Shown: in pieces, positions 52,059-52,824 of the stretch
Numbering within the stretch: position 1 is the first letter of the stretch
Layout of the letters: each line of letters begins with the position of its first letter
Virus record (IMG/VR): IMGVR_UViG_3300003937_000084
Location: 1-52,824 of that record
Origin: a virus
Direction: 5' to 3' (one strand)
DNA: 52,824 nt
Made by a program: the position numbers and the translations under genes
The notes under the pieces: model-generated
Database searches by the model: none
Told to the model about the DNA's origin: nothing
What the model saw: the letters and a program-made list of their open reading frames with translations, nothing else

Positions 52059-52256
52059 TTAACAACTGTGCTCTGTGTTTGTTGGAAGACCATAGACTTC
52101 CTCATATGTTAAATCCTCAAGTTGATAATCAGTCTGCATAAGACCAACCATCCCCTTGAGGGTATTCCATGTTTTATTGAATTGTTGTTCTGTTAGATTA
52201 TTATATAAACACTCGTCTTTTGCATAGATGTGATAAACTTTACTTCGACTATCCAT
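52059..52256 (-). CDS. Small conserved hypothetical protein (65 aa)
   Basis: A 65-aa protein: DSRSKVYHIYAKDECLYNNLTEQQFNKTWNTLKGMVGLMQTDY followed by LEDLTYEEVYGLP. ATG at 52256 is preferred over an upstream in-frame GTG at 52334 because GGAGGT lies 9 nt in front of it and the intervening codons are low-complexity Lys/Pro. Such short YHIYAKDECLY-type proteins are widespread in cyanophages but have no assigned function as far as I know. The next gene downstream is the glycosyltransferase, which has its own promoter. Confidence 0.75.
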   Translation of the reverse strand: MDSRSKVYHIYAKDECLYNNLTEQQFNKTWNTLKGMVGLMQTDYQLEDLTYEEVYGLPTNTEHSC

Positions 52257-52270
52257 TGGTTTTTTACCTC

Positions 52271-52304
52271 CGGGAATTTTTTTTCTGGACGGGAATTTTT
52301 TTTT
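52271..52304 (-). repeat. Tandem 19-bp unit before the 65-aa gene
   Basis: The + strand reads CGGGAATTTTTTTT at 52271-52284 and again at 52290-52304, period 19. On the coding strand each is a poly-A run followed by TTCCCG. The second unit ends next to the GGAGGT ribosome-binding site of the 65-aa gene. Confidence 0.7.
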
Positions 52305-52426
52305 GCTTTTGATATCTATAGGTCGATTTGTCACCTCTGTAGGTTAGGGTAGTTAGACGTTTTTATCACGCCCCCCATAACGCAACAACGCCGCCATCAA
52401 AACACTGCCATTTCACTGATACTCCC

Positions 52427-52455
52427 AGTCTACCATATACGGGGCAGAGTGTCAA
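52427..52455 (-). promoter_or_regulatory. Sigma70-like promoter upstream of the 65-aa gene
   Basis: TTGACA (52450-52455) and TAGACT (52427-52432) with a 17-bp spacer on the minus strand. The -35 box lies in the loop of the inverted repeat at 52441-52465. Transcripts would have a leader of about 165 nt before the ATG at 52256. Confidence 0.55.
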
Positions 52456-52465
52456 CAACTGCCCC
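52441..52465. repeat. Inverted repeat GGGGCAG/CTGCCCC over a -35 box
   Basis: Perfect 7-bp arms with an 11-nt spacer. It follows the stop of the 91-aa gene at 52476 and lacks a T-run on the minus strand, so it is a poor intrinsic terminator. It could protect a 3' end or act as a protein-binding site. Confidence 0.6.
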
Positions 52466-52475
52466 TCACTAAGTA

Positions 52476-52751
52476 TCAGACACCGAAGTAACAATCAGAA
52501 TTGATCTCAACGGTGTTCACTTTAGGGTCTCTGTAGTTAACACCGTCAGGAGTCGATAAGTCATTGAGATCACACCCTTCGAGTGCATCTACAAATTCTT
52601 CGTAGTTACCTGCGGCACCTGCTAGTTCATACAAACCCTCATCATTACCCAACCAAAGTGCAACATTCCAGGTCTCATAATTCGTCCAACCGTTATACGT
52701 GGTATCAGTGAGATTTGTCTGGAAAGTTGTGGTCATAGAGGTTCGAGTCAT
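52476..52751 (-). CDS. GWTNYETWN-type small conserved protein
   Basis: A 91-aa acidic protein with the motif YNGWTNYETWNVALWLGNDEGLYELA (residues 19-44), which defines a small domain common in cyanophages and in other phages and bacteria, and which I know only as a domain of unknown function. Acidic residues dominate the second half (DALEGCDLNDLSTPDG). ATG at 52751 is used; a second ATG at 52736 is possible and neither has a clear Shine-Dalgarno. A TTGACA-15-TATACT promoter lies about 38 bp upstream. Confidence 0.82.
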   Translation of the reverse strand: MTRTSMTTTFQTNLTDTTYNGWTNYETWNVALWLGNDEGLYELAGAAGNYEEFVDALEGCDLNDLSTPDGVNYRDPKVNTVEINSDCYFGV

Positions 52752-52788
52752 GCTTACACTATAGGGACACTTTACGCGACCCCCCTTT

Positions 52789-52815
52789 AGTATACCCAGA
52801 GAGAATGACTGTCAA
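52789..52815 (-). promoter_or_regulatory. Sigma70-like promoter at the window edge
   Basis: A perfect TTGACA (52810-52815) and TATACT (52789-52794) on the minus strand, spacer 15 bp, which is short. It would give a leader of about 30 nt before the ATG at 52751. No gene was recognised between it and the window end. Confidence 0.55.
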
Positions 52816-52824
52816 ATAGCACCC

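Noticed and set aside
52257-52334. GTG start giving a 91-aa version of the 65-aa gene
   Set aside because: The extra 26 residues are low-complexity Lys/Pro encoded by tandem A-runs, and a strong GGAGGT precedes the ATG at 52256.
52360-52420. 16-codon GTG-started frame with GGGAG upstream (KWQCFDGGVVALWGA-type)
   Set aside because: Its ribosome-binding site would lie before the predicted transcript start from TAGACT, and nothing else supports it.
1-52824. tRNA genes, CRISPR arrays, insertion sequences, attachment sites
   Set aside because: Reading both strands I found no cloverleaf-like segment, no regularly spaced direct repeats with unique spacers and no transposase or integrase. A tRNAscan-type search would be decisive for tRNAs.
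1-52824. Defence or anti-defence system
   Set aside because: All gene-sized frames are accounted for by virion, packaging, recombination, purM or small unknown genes; none shows a toxin, nuclease, methyltransferase or immunity motif I could support.

Overview
This window reads as part of the virion-structure region of a T4-like cyanophage genome, i.e. a lytic myovirus of marine Synechococcus or Prochlorococcus. The evidence is a colinear run of T4 homologues recognisable from their proteins: gp25, gp6, gp7, gp8, gp13, gp14, gp15, gp16, gp17, gp18, gp19, gp20, gp67, gp21, gp22, gp23, gp3, UvsY, UvsW and gp55. Further support comes from a phage-borne purM, the AT-rich base composition, and several small proteins of cyanophage type. 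All supported genes lie on the minus strand, so transcription runs from high to low coordinates. No tRNA, CRISPR array, insertion sequence, integrase or intron was seen.

Layout in transcription order. (1) 52.8-50.2 kb is a set of small accessory genes: a GWTNYETWN-type protein, a 65-aa protein, a GT-A-like glycosyltransferase, a 43-aa very basic protein, a 227-aa conserved unknown and a 53-aa protein. Three sigma70-like promoters serve this block. (2) 50.2-32.9 kb is the baseplate wedge: gp25, gp6, a 4372-residue gp7 and gp8. (3) 32.9-24.6 kb holds a 2525-residue structural protein in the place of T4 genes 9-12, then three small genes. (4) 24.6-19.7 kb is the neck and terminase small subunit: gp13, a gp14 swollen by a repeat insert, gp15 with an added C-terminal module, and gp16. 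(5) 19.7-12.5 kb holds a coiled-coil fibre-like protein, a DUF192-containing mosaic protein, gp17, then a cassette of two small ORFs, purM and a zinc-ribbon ORF. (6) 12.4-3.0 kb is sheath, tube, portal, prohead core, protease, scaffold, major capsid and gp3. (7) 3.0 kb to the window edge is recombination and late-transcription control: UvsY, a 69-aa protein, UvsW, a 133-aa protein and the late sigma factor gp55, which runs off the edge.

The parts make a coherent programme. gp55 has a good host-type promoter (TTGTCA-17-TATAAT). At least twelve structural or packaging transcription units, plus uvsW, are preceded at about 20-41 bp by an NATAAATA-type octamer, as expected for gp55-dependent late promoters. 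A strong hairpin terminator after gp23 is followed directly by the late promoter of gp3.

The most unusual content is architectural. The gp7-like and 2525-aa genes alone occupy about 20.7 kb. gp14, gp8, gp7 and the 2525-aa protein share GxGYxxxP beta repeats. gp15, gp7 and the 2525-aa protein share a second small module. gp7 also carries a YHYH-type domain and a cupredoxin-like segment. I found no defence or anti-defence system that I could support; the best candidates for something undescribed are these shared tail modules and the DUF192 mosaic protein.
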